NCBI GenBank assembly: GCA_008921705.1
Contig: VFFE01007854.1
Span: forward strand, 1,057,214-1,121,213
Direction: 5' to 3'
DNA: 64,000 nucleotides
Source: Burhinus oedicnemus
Taxonomy: Eukaryota; Chordata; Aves; Charadriiformes; Burhinidae
Shown: positions 1-12,944 of the stretch, piece after piece
Position numbering within the stretch: position 1 is the stretch's first letter
How the letters are laid out: each line of letters starts with the position of its first letter
Made by a program: the position numbers and the translations under genes
Notes under the pieces: generated by a model
What the model was told of the DNA's origin: nothing
Databases searched by the model: none
What the model saw: only the letters and a program-made list of their open reading frames with translations

Positions 1-394
1 GAGTTGAGAAACGAGAATTGTTCCCAATTTTTAAATCTATTAGTGCTGGAGTGATAGAGCAGGGTCAAAACATCTACTTTGAGTACCCTAATGCCTAAAG
101 AAAAAGCTCCTGGCCTCAGCTTGTTATGTAGCTAATTATTGCTTAGAAAATAATAATGCAAGGCTGTTGCATGCTGAGTAAAATGGGTTTGCCAAGAAGA
201 AGCACCAGGAACAGAGATTTTTCCAGCTCACTAGGAAAAAAACCCACGATCATATGAGGTTTCATATTGATCATTGTGATCTACTGACAACAGAGTTGCA
301 TGTCCTCACCCAAAAGGACACAAATGAATAACGGTCATGGTTTTGAAGAGACATTTTTCAATCACAAATAAGAATATTGCTTCAAGGATGAAGG
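1..394. other. unique non-coding sequence
   Basis: AT-rich sequence with no long reading frame, repeat or RNA gene that I can recognise. Confidence 0.6.
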
Positions 395-456
395 ATCATA
401 GAATCATTTAGGTTGGAAAAGACCTTTAAGATCATTGAGTTCCGTTTTGGTCTAAC
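395..456 (-). mobile_element. CR1 LINE 3' tail fragment
   Basis: On the minus strand this reads as the terminal part of a CR1 3' UTR: the block that contains CTTTTCCAACC and then ends in ATTCTATG-type octamers. Only about 60 bases remain, so this is a tail-only, severely 5'-truncated insertion. No coding sequence is present. Confidence 0.8.
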
Positions 457-1380
457 AGAATTTGAGGTCCTACATTCCACTTCTCAGAGGTGACCCTGCC
501 TATAGAATTATGAACGGATTGGAGAGGAACTGGTGGGAAGTCAGATTTGAGATGAAGGTGTCACTTTCCTTAAGAAAAGGCTGCAGTGCAGCCAAATGCA
601 TAAATCATGGGCAAAGGAAAGAAAAACCCAGAAAGAAACTGGTCATATAGTTAAGCAGTTGATGCATGTCTTCATATTTTTGCATCTGTGGTGTGCGTAT
701 AGGCTGCTTTCTCTGTTAGGATGCTGTGGTGGCACATATTTGGTACTTGTTTAAAAATAATTTTAGAAGTAAAAGATGAAATTTTTCACATTATCCTCTG
801 AGCAAGGACTGAAAGGAGAACACCAAATACTGTGACTTGTTTGACAAAATCGCTCTCCGATATCTGTTTTAAACAATACATGCATTAAGTTTTGTAATCA
901 TTAATAAGGAACTAAGGGTTCTTGGTCTTTGTTTGGAGACCTGAGGTGCAAAAAGAAGATCTAGGATTTAGAAAATAAATGTCCTATTGAAGACAACCAG
1001 CATATTTTTTGCATTATACTACCAAAATATGTGTTTTCACTTTTTCTCTTTGCAAAGTTTGCATCCCCCTCTGCAAAATGCTGTAAATTACATTTTTTAA
1101 AACATATGAGATTTTTTTCCCTTTTGTTATGTTGTTAGATTCAATGCAGTTTAACTGTATTTTATTTGCCAGAGGTGGGAATTAAATAATTTCTTGGAGA
1201 TCTAAGGGAAGCTGGAACTTTCCCCAGTTGCCTGCCTTTTTTCCTTGTCTACATGTCTCAGAGTTTTGACATTTTCCCTAGTGACGGTTGCTATGCTCTT
1301 CCTCAGCACATTGGCTGGTGATCCTTGCAATGCCTAAGGTGCTAAGGCATATTTTGTACAGAATATCATCCTTTTTTCTC

Positions 1381-1393
1381 TTTTTTTTTTTTT
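1381..1393. repeat. poly(T) run
   Basis: Uninterrupted T13, part of a longer pyrimidine-rich stretch. No target-site duplication or retrocopy body is visible next to it. Confidence 0.85.
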
Positions 1394-2482
1394 CTTTCCC
1401 CTGTTTCTTGGAACGGGACCTCAATTAGAATTTTTCCCCCAGAGATGGTGTCAAATTTCTCATCGACACAGGGCAGAGTCAAAGACGTTCGAAGTTATTA
1501 AAGACCAAAGACATTCTGTACACAGTCCTCCCGCCTGTTATCATCAAGAAGGCCACAAAATTGGCTAGGTTCAAGTAATTACCTGATTCGTTAAAGCCAA
1601 TGTCCCACTGCTGGCAGATGTCAATGGAGGGTTGTAAAAGGATGGAGAAATCTTTGCATTTGCTAATAATCCGGTGTGTCGTTCCTACAGGGATGAGGGT
1701 GCGTGCAAATATTTTCTTCCTAATAACTTGCAAACCCAGTTTAACAGCTGAGATCTGGGATCACAAAATTATACTTACGCAAAGTATAAGTAAGAGAGAA
1801 TGTATTCTTTCCTTTTCCAGTTCCATTTAACAGTGAATTTCACTTGTATGTGCAAATAGCGAGACAAAAGATCTCTTCTCACCGGTGGCCCCTTATCACT
1901 TGTCATCCGGCTTCTCTCCCAGCTCAACCTGTTTACTGAGCACTTGAATTGCCTTATGAAAAAAAAAAAACCACCAAAAACAACCCAGCACTGTTTGTCC
2001 TCGTTTTTGTGAACTCCGGCAGACTCAGGCCTCCGGGAGGAGTTGCCGGCAGGTAAAGTTGACGGCAGGCTATAGCTGACTGCGTGTCTGCCGCAAGGAT
2101 CAGCTCCCACCAGGCCTGACACACGTTGTCACCCTTGTTGCGCTAGCAATAAAGGATGCAGAGGCTGGCGGAGTCGTAGAGGAGAGATCTTTTCTGAGCA
2201 TGCACCAAAGCTGACATATTGAGAGACCCGTCTTTGGTTAAAGCCCAGCACCAACTTCTATTCTTGAGTCAGGCTGTGTGAAAAATTGATTTTTCGGAGT
2301 TGGCTGCCAAATTGTGGAAAATAATGATGGTAGCAATAGAACAACAAAAACAACCCCTCAAAAAAATGAGCTAAGTGTAAAACTTGGGGGAGGAGGGAAG
2401 GGGGAAGGGTTTATTGCTAAAATAAGATATTTCATTTTGCTTGACCCAAAATGAAAAGTTCTGTTATAAGCACTTATGAGGG

Positions 2483-2508
2483 AAAAAAAAAAAAAAAGAA
2501 AAAAAAAA
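2483..2508. repeat. poly(A) run
   Basis: Twenty-six bases, all A except one G at 2498. No gene-like body precedes it, so it is called a simple repeat rather than the tail of a retrocopy. Confidence 0.9.
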
Positions 2509-3563
2509 GCAGTCACGGAGGCAACACCATCACCCACGGTTCACTCAGTAGCTTAGGAGTTAGCACATTTAACCCTGGCTGCAAGACATCCCTGTGTCTG
2601 AGGAGGTCTGAACCCCCTCGTACCTTTGGTGAGGCTAGTAAGCTAACGGTTATATGTGACCCTGAGCATTCATGATAGCCCTGACTCATATTGTTCCACC
2701 ACAAGAGTATACAATCCAAATTTATCCAGGACTAGTTTTCATCTAGAGACGATGGCAAAGAAAATAACTTAATTTTTCTCTTTCAGCATTCATTTTTTCA
2801 TTTGCTGCATTTTTTCCCCCTGCTGTGACTGAACTTTTTTTTTTTTTAAAATCTGTACATGATTTATCCATATGTCTGGGGGTGGGTGACAAACTTCATT
2901 TAAAGTTAAATTCTTCAAACAGCGTATAAGAATATTAATTGCTGTAGCCAGCCTGTTTCAAGAACCCAGGCTCTGATAATCAGGTCCCCTCTGTTAATAT
3001 CCCTGACTGATGAATGTCTCTGCCTGATGTTTAAATATACCCGTCGGGATCTCATGCTATTTAACATGCATATAAGAGCATAAAAAATAATCCCAGGGAA
3101 AGTCCTATTCTGAGAAGAGGGTACTGCATCAGTGTGGGCACTTTACTTGTACTCACTTTAGATGTTTTGTCACAGTTTACCAGGTCCTGTTTGTACTGAG
3201 TTTCCACTATTTGCAATGAATCTGCCCCAACAGGGTGTAACATTTGAAACTGGGCCAGAGCATTGCTTTTGTCATTATGAACTGAAAAAAAAATTACACT
3301 GCTCTATACTGCATAGAAAGATGCTGAAACAGAAGTGATAAGAAACGCTAATCTGAACAATCGTGGAATATTTGTTTAACTTCAGTACGTGATGGTTGGC
3401 TAATGCCTCTCTATTATTTTTTTAAATAAGGATTGTCAGTTTCTAATCATGGTTTCTATTTCTAATCTCAAAGAAGTTGTTTAAATGGAGGTGAACACAA
3501 GTAAAGAGATTTTTTTAGCAATCATACTATGAAGTTTATGTTGTATCAAAATAAAAAGATTTT

Positions 3564-3630
3564 ATCATAGAATCATAGTATCATAGAATGGTTAGTGTTG
3601 GAAGGGACCTTAAAGATCATCTAGTTCCGA
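3564..3630 (-). mobile_element. CR1 LINE 3' tail fragment
   Basis: The minus strand reads into the CR1 terminal block (GGTCCCTTCCAACACTAACC) followed by ATTCTATGA-type octamers, here with a one-base variant in the middle unit (ATACTATG). About 65 bases of tail are all that was inserted or has survived. Confidence 0.85.
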
Positions 3631-6600
3631 TATCTTTATCATCTGTTCTAGAAATCTGGATTTTCTTATTGATTTCCATCACTATTTCAGTAACAAACAT
3701 CATTCCATTATGTCCTAATCTTCTTATTTTCAGACACTAAAGACAAAATCAAAGTCAACCACCTACCAACTATAAACTGCAGAAAACCTTCCAACCAACA
3801 CATCTGTTTCCGTGAATACAGTAACCATCCAAAATACGTCCAAAAAATTATATTATCCTGTCATGCCCTTGGACATCAATGTATTTACTTTGAGAAGAAC
3901 GCTTGTGACACCTACCTAAATTATTAAAAGAGGAATTTTATCCAACAAGGCACTTTTCCAGGGGAATAGATTATTTTGAAAGAAACATTCAAATACTTCA
4001 CAAGAATTACTTCTGCACATCGTAGGCACAGTGTGTTACAGGCCATCCTGCCCTGGAAACTGTGCGGGAAATTGATGTATAATATGATTAAATGACTTGT
4101 TTAATTATACATTAAACTTATATGGGAAGATCATATCTTCTCAGAACTCTTCCAACCATTCAGTCTGCAAATCACTAAACTCATCAGAAGAAAACTCCCT
4201 GTAGGACAAAACCATGACAAAGGCATTTATATCATAACTGAGGAGGAAGTTCAAACCTTACCAAATCATCTCCACTGCAACTACAGTAAATATTCCCACA
4301 ACAGACTCATAAAACCTTTGATCTTTCACTTGTATTTCTGCAGCACATAATACACTTCATGAAGTTCGCCAAATGTGCCACTCATGAAAAGAAAGCACAA
4401 GAATGAATAACGTATACAATAAATAACAGAAAAAACCATCTCCAACTGGGGAGATTCTTTCTCCTACAAAACAGTTACTTGCTACTATTTCTATCCTGAT
4501 CATCAAAAGAGACTTACAAAAGCCTTCTAAGGCTGAATTTGAGAATTAAAATTTGTAACTTTGTTGGTTACCAAAAAACCCAGATTCAATCAGAATCTTG
4601 ATTTTGTGATACATTGTAACATTTCTCCTATTGCCCATCAGTATCTTTATGTTCCTCTACAAACATCCCTTCTATTCCTCGGTACCAATCACCTTTTCTA
4701 GAGCTATGACCTGATACTTACCTAAATAAGCTAATAATTTGTTTTCCATTTTAATTCAGCTTTAAAACTTCACTTTTGCATTCAAAAACATGTTTACTTT
4801 TTGTCTATGCTAATTAGACTAATAAAAGTTATCTTTACTTACAACTCCTCTACAATTAAAAAATAGTACGTATTTTCTACTGGGTTTTTGAATTTTAATA
4901 ATTCTTCTGAATCATTATTTTGTCCTTTTACTGAATGAACTTTTTTTTCAGTTCAATTGAAAAATTTAAAAAATCCACTTGCTGAAACTCCTAATTCATC
5001 TGCCTTGTTTTTTTCAGACTCACCTGAAAGTCCACATCTTTCTATATTTTTTTCATACAGAAAGATAATTTTAGGAGGAAATCTTAACCAAATCCATTTC
5101 AGCCATTTTTGGCCAAGGAGTTTTATGTGTAATTAATGGTGAAGATTAAGAGTAAGAATGTCTTACATTACTTTAGACATCTGCAGTATAAATGCCTCTA
5201 TCTGATCCAATCACCTTCATCTCTCTATAAAGCCGATAGAAAGAAATTTAGACCATGATTCCTATCACCTCCTTTAGCCCACTGCATTACAGTGCAGACA
5301 TTTCAATATTTGTCCAGATGACTTCTACCCTAGACCCTGAATATTTTTAGATGCTTTAGACACTTAGTTGAGATCAATCCACCTGCCAATATATCACTAT
5401 TGGAGTAAGGAAGCTGGATAGAAGGTGAACTAGACACACCATAGGAAGATGCAGCCGTGCTTACATTAGGTATCTACTTTTTGATAAGCTTGCGATTTCT
5501 AACGCCACATTTCCTAACAGAGGCTGATTGTATGAGTTTTCATCCCCAGGATTTCCACATACGGCATATAGACTAAATATCAAAGGTCCCTGAACTGTGA
5601 ATGATATTTACCCACAGTATACGTGTCATTAACAAGTAGCTAAGAAAAGATTGATCTAGACTCTGACTTTAAGAAAAGATCTGGTAGTTGTGTGTGTACA
5701 ACTTGTGTTACCAGCAGAAGTATTATCCTTGTAAAATGTCGAGGCTTCATGTTTAGAGCTACATACATCATTTTGATTTGGCTTTCTTGGCTAAATCATA
5801 GCAAATTGTTTCAGACTGACTAAATTGTTTTTGCTGTTTTGCTTATCATCATGTTTTGGTTTGGATCATATGAAACATTATATTCTTTTCTAAGTTATTT
5901 TTAAAGACCAAATGTGCTGATCAAGGCTAAAACCTTATAACATACCTCTAACAAAATGTGTGCATCAATTCACTTGAGTACCATCTGGGGTTACTCGTAA
6001 CTTCAGTTCTTGACCATTTTTGCCTGATTCAGAGCAGCAATATGGAATTGAGTCACTCATTTGAAAAAGATGGTTATCTCCATATTTGGGTCCAATGATA
6101 GCATTGCTAATACTAAAATCCTAGTCCTTTCTGGAAACTATACATAACTTAAGAACAACAGTAAGTCCTTGATCCTTCTAGATAGGTCACCCACCTGTAG
6201 TTTGTTGGCACATGGCGGTTTCAATCTCTGATCCATGTCCACTAAACTATTTTCACAAGGGGACATACTTCCACAGCAGCAATGGAGAGAAAATAATCTC
6301 AGAATACCTGCAAAATTAGTGCTGGGAAACCCTTGTTGATATGGTTTCCATTCCAAGTTATCACACAGAGCTGGAATGTGTGTCCTGCCTTTTCAAAGGT
6401 ACCTTCTCCTTCACGTAGTTGACGCTACCTCTGGTTTTAATGTTTCAGAAACCCTGGAGTGAGCTATTTGAATGCTTATAAAAATACTTCTTTCCCCTTG
6501 AAAGTCTCCACTCCATTTAACGTAAATTTGCATTTTTGCAAAGTTTTCAGCAAATATCAGAGACACCAAAATTGTTTCGCTAAGCTATAGTAGGAGTACT

Positions 6601-7974
6601 AGCAAACTCAGCCATTCCATCTGCTGCCTCCTCACTCCCCAAACACCTGCACTTAGCCTGTCTCTCCTTGGCTCGTAATCTGCATAACCCACACAGGACT
6701 GGAGAGGGCAGGTCTGTGCCCTCGGTCACAGCTATCGTCCACTTCACAATTAACACTTACCTGTCGTGTTAAAAGATTACTCTGTCTTGCTGAAAATCAG
6801 GGCTCTTGAACAACGTACAATTACCGCATGCAATGGAGATTTCAGATGTAAGGCTGCGTTTTTTTATTCTTTGTAAGGTGGCATCTCTTTGTTCTCTGCA
6901 CTCCCCGAATTCCCTATGCCTTCAGCCAGAAATTTATAAGGGCAAGAAGAGAGTAGTCTAGCTCCTCAAATGATGTAGTTTTGCAGGTGTGCATATGAGA
7001 ATAGAAGTAATTATAAAAATGATATATACAGAGAAAAAAGTACTGCAGATACAGTTTAGAATATCTTAGAAGAAACATAAGTTAGTAGGAAACAAACCAC
7101 AATTATTGATTTTATTGGGTAAGGAAAAATGATGAATTTTCTTCTAGCAGGTGGCAATAGCTTGTTGAATACTTAAATGGATTGGATTTAAAGACATGGC
7201 TGCACATTATTATGCTTTGTCACTGTCATATTAAAGCCTGGAAGACTTCATTCACTAAATGAAAAGCAGATTGGAAGATGCCATTTTATTTGCGAATAGG
7301 TTTATACATTCAAAATTATCCTTGGCACTTTAGCGTTAATACCCCTCCAGTGATAATTTCCAGTGTGTGCAGTCTTAAACGTTGTCAGTGGAAGATGGAG
7401 GGATTAAAACTTCCAAGGATGCCAGTCATTTTAGCAACCCTCTGCCCTGCTTGTGTCATCCGCCGTAAGGGCAGAGGCTGCAGGTTTTGTGTTTTATGAC
7501 ATACGGCTGGAATGGGGCACTCCTTAGTATATTACTTATGCAGCTTGATATTTGTCTTGTATGATTATTTTTTCCTTCAGCTAAAGATAATTTAATCACA
7601 CATTAAAGCCATGAAAATTCCATTGCTTTTGCAGACTAGATTCTCCAGATTTATAACCTACTTACCTCACATGGTTTTGTTTTGAGATTTTGAGATTGGC
7701 TTTATTTATTATACAGCCTATAAAGTAAAATTATTCTAAATCACTCCTGTGGAACCATGAAAATGAAACCTCGGATAGGCGAGAGGATTTTTATGTCTTT
7801 TAATTAGAGCTTATGTTGAAACTTCAAATGCTATAGCAAAATGTTCATTGAACAGCCTTTCTCAAGCTGACTACAAAGGACAGAACCTCAGCTGTTCAGA
7901 GATGAGATGTCTCAGCTTTTAAGTAGTTTTAAATGATAATGTCAATATTCAACATCCTTAGCTCCTACTTAGCC
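3631..7974. other. unique non-coding sequence
   Basis: No gene is supported. From about 3720 to 5000 the plus strand is noticeably C- and A-rich and G-poor. An exon-like segment with a strong acceptor at 3731-3733 is described in the findings. The rest shows no repeat that I recognise. Confidence 0.5.
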
Positions 7975-8125
7975 AGGGGCTTTATACAGGAAATTTGTTG
8001 TTTTATCCCCATTTTACAGCTAGGCAAGTTGAGAGGAGCTGAATGTTTGAATTGTTGTACTTGCCTCCTTTCTACAGTTGCTTGGGGCAACACAGTCATG
8101 AGGTTGTCCAGGATTTGCTTACACA
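7975..8125 (-). repeat. MIR-like ancient SINE relic
   Basis: The core TTATCCCCATTTTACAG at about 8002-8018, followed by a GAGG/AAGTTGAG-like block and then a degenerate counterpart of the ACTTGCCCAAGGTCACACAG segment, matches the reverse complement of the MIR/CORE-SINE consensus as I remember it. Divergence is high, so the ends are approximate. Confidence 0.5.
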
Positions 8126-8444
8126 CTGTCAGTCTAAAGTCAGGCAATGGTTACAAACTGCTAAAATTAATCATCATGCTTCAAATTTTCAGCTAGTGAG
8201 TTGTGATTCAGAAAGTTTGGTCCACCTCATGCACAGTTAGCTCACAGTGTTTAGATTACTTTTTCTTCTTTTCTGAAGTATCAAATAATCCGTTCTCTGT
8301 GTTTGCCGCCACCTGGACGTAGCTCTTACCCATTTTCTCTTCTGTTCCCTGCCTGTGGCACATGATTTAGTCTTCTGAACATTGAAAAGCTTCAATTTAA
8401 CTAAAGTCTTTGGGCTTAAGATACCGCACGGATGTGAAACTTAA

Positions 8445-8528
8445 TGGGCTATGATATGCAAGCGGCCAGACTAGATGATCTAATGGTACCTTCTGGCCAT
8501 AAAATCTATGAAATTATTAAGCCTATGA
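8445..8528 (+). mobile_element. old CR1-like LINE 3' tail
   Basis: The segment CCAGACTAGATGATCTAATG followed by CCTTCTGGCC and AAAATCTATGAAA is the 3' end of an older CR1-type lineage. Its tail unit (ATCTATGAA) and its CTTCTGGCC block differ from those of the younger copies in this window, which carry CCTTCCAACC and ATTCTATG. Only the last 80 bases or so are recognisable. Confidence 0.7.
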
Positions 8529-10587
8529 AATTGTAGAACATAAAATACAGGATAATGTTAAACCAATGGGAGTGGTGGAAACTAAGCGTCGTGAATATTA
8601 GACCCCACATACTTCGTTTCATTAAACTCCAAGCACTAGAGTTTCCCTCAGGCAACACCATTATACAGATAATAAAAAGGAAAGAGGAAGAAGCTTTAGG
8701 GCCACTTGACCAGTATTTCCCCATATTTGGTAAGTGCACACACTAAAACTAATTTTCAAGGAATTAAATGCCTGAGAGTCAATCCAGCAAACTAAGTAAA
8801 TCCTGTCTCACAGAACACCTACAATTCAGTGGGAAAGAATTATTCTCAACACCGCTTCAATAAGCTTATGTATGCAAATTTAACTCGACACACAGACAGG
8901 TACCGATACTGTAACTCTGTCTCAGCCGTTAGTGACTATGGAGATTTTGGCAGAATGGAGGAAGATATTGTTTTTAAATTTGGAAAGTTTTAATATTTAG
9001 AGCAAGCATCTAGTATAATCAAAATACTTTTATGTATATTTCCCAGTTACTTCAGCTAACAGTTATTGTGCATATATGTGTTTATTTACTTATTTTCTTT
9101 TATTTATTTATTGAAGGTAGTTTTTCATAGTAATTGTTCACATCTCCCAGGGAAGTGTGGTATCACATGCTGTGGAAAACTAAAGTTAAACAGGCCTTGA
9201 ATATTGTTAAATTAAAGATTTATGGCATTTGCCCTGATCAGGCTTGTCCTAATCTATTCTCACTGGCAGACTCCTCTCTTTCTCCTCTGCTAAATATCCT
9301 TACATAGAACCTCCATATATGTTGGTCCTGACCCCAGACAACATGTTGTAACTCTTTAATATACAAGGTAACATGCCACCTAAATTTTGTCATGTGTATA
9401 TATTTATAAAATTCAGAACACAAAATGCAGAGATATTCTCTTATTAATCCCTGAATTTCAGCAACCATGTATCTCATTGAGTGGATGCAGCTTATGGCAG
9501 ATGCCATACTCACAGTTCCTTGATCTGGATGACAAGCAGAGTGTCACGACTCTTTTCTATGCCGACTGTACAAGATTTTTTCCCATACAAGCAGGTAATG
9601 AGATGGCCTATACACGGTTCTCATGCCTGGATGCAAACTAAATGCACATCTGGACCTCTAAATTGACAGAACTGGCAAAACCAGTATGAAGGTCTGCACT
9701 GAGACGAGGGATTCACACATAAAGGCATGAAGAATCCTTTCTCTAAAGAGCCCATGTTGTACGAAACAAAGGTTGGGACTTGAAATATCTTCCCAAGGCC
9801 ATGAATATACATGGCAAAGCAAAATCTAATCTCTGGACTCCCAAGTCATTGCTCTCCTGTGTATGCTCATTTTCATGGAAGTTACCTTCTACGGTAGCAT
9901 ATGTCTTGGTCGTCACAAACGGGAACATAGAGGATGAGGCTATCCCAGCATGGGTCTGCGTGGCATGAAAATTTGCACATTCAGTGTTTGTTGATAAGAT
10001 CAAAGGCAGTTTGTCCCTGCAAATGCATATCTAATGAAAGCAAATATATACCTGGAATCTAAAACCCTTACGCATGAAGCTTCTGGACTGTAGTTCAAAA
10101 TATTTTTGACTGAAACGTTATTAGAAATGTGCTGACACTATTTAACTCCATGTGATGTTTGAAAAAGAGTTGTTTCTTTTCCCTGAGTGACCATATAGAA
10201 TAATTAAAGAAGATTTACAATTAGTGAGGTATGTGCATAGTGAAAATATTTTATATGATTGCTTTTAATGTGGACAAAATTCCCAAATTCCTCAGCATCT
10301 AAATTCATTTTTCCCGGTATCTTTTCTGCCTTCCACCTGTACTAATCAGTTAACTTACATACCTCAGCGAAAATAACCTTGCTGCATCACTTCAGAAGCG
10401 CTTTTTGATTTTGGTGACTCCCTTTCTGACTGTCCATCTGAAACACTGAGGAAGGGAGGGGCTGGAGAGGGAAGAGAGGCCGAACTCTGAAACAGCGTGA
10501 GGTCAGACCATGAGGGCACTTCAGAATAAATGAAGGTGCCCTGTTCACTGGTCAAGTGACAAATGCAGGCTTAATATTCCATTTCAA

Positions 10588-10730
10588 TTTTGTCCTCTGC
10601 TACATAACCTTGAGGAAAATTGCTGAGACTTCTATACCCCGGTCTCTGTCTCTAAAGGGAATAATAATAGTGATAACAGTAATAAAATCTGTCTTTGTTT
10701 TGAAGATAAATACATGACAAGATGGAGATA
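10588..10730 (+). repeat. MIR-like ancient SINE relic
   Basis: The order of blocks follows the MIR consensus: a CTGCTACATAACCTTGAGGA block corresponding to the GTGTGACCTTGGGCAAGT region, then a degenerate CTCAGTTTCC region, then AAAGGGAATAATAATAGT matching the AAAATGGGGATAATAATAGT region. Orientation is plus. The copy is old and diverged. Confidence 0.5.
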
Positions 10731-12242
10731 TTTGGGTAGCATGATAATGGAGGTCACATAAGTAGCTTAGATGAGTAATGTACTCAAACCTGAAAATCTT
10801 AGCCCCTGGGTTTGGCTTCTAGACTCAGAAATGGTTACTCTTTCTGCTATTGTTATTATTGTCTTCGATAACTTTAGATCCCTCTGTATGTTCTAGCAAT
10901 TTGTACTGCATGTGAAAACTTTAACTACGGGCTTGACATTTTGGTTTGAAGTTGTATGTTTGACAGCGGCTGTTTAACAGATCTGAACTATTCCTAGCAG
11001 CACTTTATTTAAGATTATTTGTTTTCCTGATAAGAATGCTGGAATTATATTTGCAAAGACTGGACTAAACTGCCTGGGAGTATTAAGGATATCATGAATA
11101 AAAACACTTTGAAACAGAGACCTCTTTCTGTGGTGAGCTTTATTTCTACCTAATGCTGGCTCAATAGGTAGATGTTAATAAACGACTTACCCTGATAGAT
11201 GCTCCATATCTATTTCTCTTAAAGGGGTTTAAGAGGACTTTCTGGTATCTGGCAAAAGTTTGACTACTCTATCTTACACCCGTGACTTATTTTTTCTTCT
11301 TCTTCATGTAATATAGTCCTTCTCTTTCAATGAGAGTTTGTATCTTCACATTAACTCATTAACTACACTTGTAAACTGTCACTGAAGCAAGCAGAGCTTA
11401 CAGGAATCTGGACACAATGTTGGCTTTTATTGGTAAAATGCAATTACAAAGGTAATTGGCTCCTATATATCTGTGTGACACTTTCTTGGCACTAGCTTCT
11501 CCCATTTCTGGATTGCCTTCCCCTCTTCCACTCCTCCTCAATATGTTTTAGTATTGGAGCCAATAGCCTGGTGACCATTCAGAGGTTATACTTGGCAGGT
11601 TTAGGACACAGATGCTGGGTTGCAACATTCAAGGATTTGCAAGAATTTTTACACCAAGTTCTCTGAGTGGCTCAGTCTCTTGGACTGAGTAATTACAAAA
11701 TTACCTTTAAATATGATGACAGTTAACTTGTTGATGAGCTAACTCCATTTTGTAGACTTCCAGTTTCTTTTGGTTTATTTTTATCGGGAAAGAATTAAGT
11801 TCTCTCACCTTCAGGATCATGTTTTCCAAACATTTTGCCCAAGATGAGCTGATGATGAATTATTTTATGTAACTTTTTTAACAACGCAGTGCCTTGAAGA
11901 CCACCCACATAAGCCCCTATGCGGTCACTGAGACATATTACCATTTCTGCACCCTACTACAAATAATCCAAAGTGTAAAAGAAAAAACATGCCAGGTGGC
12001 TGAAGTGGGAAGTGGGGGTAACAGAATGATGTGATGCTGTCAATTCTTCACCAGTCAAAAGCGGTAATCACAGCCCACAAAATGCAAACAAATATAGCCA
12101 TAGTCTCCTCCATGATTCTTTATGAGAGCTCCCTCGCACAAGATCCATTGTAACTCAGCAGTTCCAGGATGAGGACAAACTAGGTACTGCTTCACGTCCC
12201 ACTGAGCACTGCTGTAGACTCAGATTTTATCCTGAGCACAGC

Positions 12243-12259
12243 AAAAAAAAAAAAAAAAA
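12243..12259. repeat. poly(A) run
   Basis: Uninterrupted A17 followed by a purine-rich stretch. It lies about 160 bases before a CR1 fragment but is not part of it, since CR1 elements do not carry poly(A) tails. Confidence 0.9.
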
Positions 12260-12423
12260 GGAAAAAGAAAGGAAAATCAGGTTGGGGGTCCCTGGAGAAA
12301 ATTATTCAGGTAGTGGACTTTTCATTAAAAGGGTTTTACCATGAAAGATGTGACAACATGATGTTGACATCAGCTTCAGTGAGACGATTTTTTAAAAAGA
12401 GCATCTCGCAGATAAATAAAGAA

Positions 12424-12906
12424 CATAAGGACACGGACCTGTTGGAGTGAGTACAGAGGAGGACCACAAAGCTGATCAGAAGGTTAGAGCACCTCTCCTA
12501 CAAGGACAAGCTGAGAGAGTTGGGGTTGTTCAGCCTGGGAAGAGAAGGCTCCGGGGAGACCTTATGGCAGCCTTCCAGTATCTGAAAGGGTATCTGCAAG
12601 AAAGCTGGAAAGGGACTTTTTACAGGGTTCATGGTGATAGGATGAGGGTTAATGGCTTCAAACTGGAAGAGGGTAGAGTTAGATTAGATCTCAGGAAGAA
12701 ATTTTTCACTATGAAGGTGGTGAGGCACTGGAAGAGGTTTCCCACAGAAGTTGTGGATGTCCCATCCCTAGAGGTGTTCAAGGCCAGGTTGGATGAGGCT
12801 TTGATCAACCTGGTCTACTGGGAGGTGTCCTTGCCCATGTCGGGGGATTGGAACTAAATGGTCTTTAAGGTCCCTTCCAACCTGAACCATTTTATGATTC
12901 TATGAA
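12424..12906 (+). mobile_element. CR1 LINE, 5'-truncated 3' fragment
   Basis: The fragment covers the last part of CR1 ORF2 and the whole 3' UTR. From about 12545 the frame encodes the family's C-terminal signature ([12 protein letters not shown], then KFFTMKVVRHWKRFP and [12 protein letters not shown]). Upstream of about 12540 the coding frame shifts, because CCTGGGAAGAG has lost one base relative to CCTGGAGAAGAG in sister copies. The stop falls at 12855-12857. The 3' end reads CTTCCAACCTGAACC and then ATTCTATGA. It is defective and too short for autonomous movement. Confidence 0.93.
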
Positions 12907-12944
12907 TTCATCAGGCCTTAAAACATCTGAGGGTGATAAGCAAA

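Larger units (their letters stand above)
457..3563. other. unique non-coding sequence with A/T runs
   Basis: No supported gene. The stretch carries T and A runs near 1381, 1960, 2483 and 2835, and a locally CpG-rich patch at about 1985-2190 that stands out from the AT-rich background. Short open frames on both strands (for example about 1775-2122 minus) show no recognisable domain and look like chance. Confidence 0.55.
8529..12423. other. unique non-coding sequence
   Basis: No supported gene. One MIR-like relic (10588-10730) lies inside. Short open frames around 9387-10003 on both strands have no recognisable domain. Confidence 0.5.

Noticed and set aside
2509..2720. Segment after the A-run considered as a tRNA-derived SINE
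   Set aside because: A GGGTTCAGACC-like word on the minus strand resembles a B box only partly. No A box sits at the right distance, and the A-run lies on the wrong side for a SINE in that orientation.
6750..6775. Perfect CAG|GTAAGT donor on the minus strand
   Set aside because: No convincing acceptor and open segment precede it. An isolated 9-mer match is expected by chance in a window of this size. The same holds for the minus-strand donor at about 15751-15760, although a short open segment does precede that one.
8652..8735. Open segment ending TTTG|GTAAGTGC
   Set aside because: The acceptor is weak and the peptide is not recognised. Less support than the candidates listed in the findings.
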